A stretch of 64,000 nt of DNA from an uncultured Bacteroidales bacterium (GTDB taxonomy: Bacteria; Bacteroidota; Bacteroidia; Bacteroidales; WCHB1-69): contig CAJOFD010000002.1 in assembly GCA_905233585.1 (NCBI GenBank), positions 1 through 64,000 of the forward strand, written 5' to 3'. The position numbers and the translations under genes are program-made. Of the stretch, positions 63,941-64,000 are shown piece by piece (position 1 is the first letter of the stretch; each line of letters opens with the position of its first letter). The notes under the pieces are model-generated. The model did not search any database and was not told where the DNA came from. It saw only the letters and a program-made list of their open reading frames with translations.

Positions 63941-64000
63941 AGTATGCTTTTCAGAATGCGTAATTGGATTTTTATAAAAAAATTGTCAGCACTTTTTTTA

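Overview
The window reads as chromosomal DNA of an anaerobic member of the Bacteroidota, most likely order Bacteroidales. It is AT-rich. Many starts are preceded by the Bacteroidota -7 promoter box (TAnnTTTG). It encodes five proteins with C-terminal type IX secretion (T9SS) sorting domains, a TonB-dependent receptor and a PorV-like protein, and a class III (oxygen-sensitive) ribonucleotide reductase with its activase. No rRNA, tRNA or CRISPR array was seen.

Layout. 0.2-3.8 kb: a leftward operon of an FtsE-type ABC ATPase, a family 2 glycosyltransferase and a YgiQ radical SAM protein. 4.2-8.6 kb: nrdD-nrdG and a PurF-like protein that lacks the N-terminal nucleophile cysteine. 8.7-16.1 kb: a multipass membrane protein with C-terminal TPRs and a giant PKD-repeat secreted protein. 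16.6-21.9 kb: a YafQ-type toxin-antitoxin pair between direct repeats, then a DUF2589 protein, a beta-helix T9SS protein with an Asp-Thr repeat stalk, and two uncharacterised cytoplasmic proteins. 22-24.3 kb: an aminotransferase and an MscS channel. 24.5-34 kb: TonB receptor, 1494-residue T9SS cargo and PorV-family protein. 34.1-35 kb: greA and a HIT protein. 35.2-38.5 kb: a decayed defence island (frameshifted YhcG/DUF1016 nuclease, chimeric HNH-like fragment, intact ThsB-like TIR protein, truncated SMC-like ATPase, frameshifted partner). 38.6-44.5 kb: M49-like lipoprotein, pyrD, RNase Z, C69 peptidase and a small unknown. 44.6-48.7 kb: glycosyltransferase, O-antigen-ligase-like protein and a T9SS beta-helix protein. 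48.9-52.9 kb: thioesterase, recX, prfB (programmed +1 frameshift), pepT and a broken lipoprotein gene. 53-59.7 kb: a repeat-rich accessory stretch with a TC microsatellite, an outer-membrane protein, a gene remnant, hipBA and three lipoprotein genes. 59.7-64 kb: riboflavin synthase, a second gliding-type T9SS protein and a frameshifted tail-fibre-like gene.

How it fits together. Housekeeping genes (nucleotide synthesis, translation termination, transcript cleavage, riboflavin, tRNA processing) alternate with a large cell-surface programme: T9SS cargoes, their outer-membrane partners and glycan-assembly enzymes. Accessory patches are marked by a family of modular palindromic repeats, toxin-antitoxin modules and gene remnants. 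The best candidates for undescribed biology are the DUF2589 gene set (17.4-21.9 kb), the PurF-like protein without its catalytic cysteine, the lipoprotein trio at 57.4-59.5 kb, and the modular repeat family. Four reading-frame breaks fall at short G or C runs, so some apparent pseudogenes could be base-calling errors.
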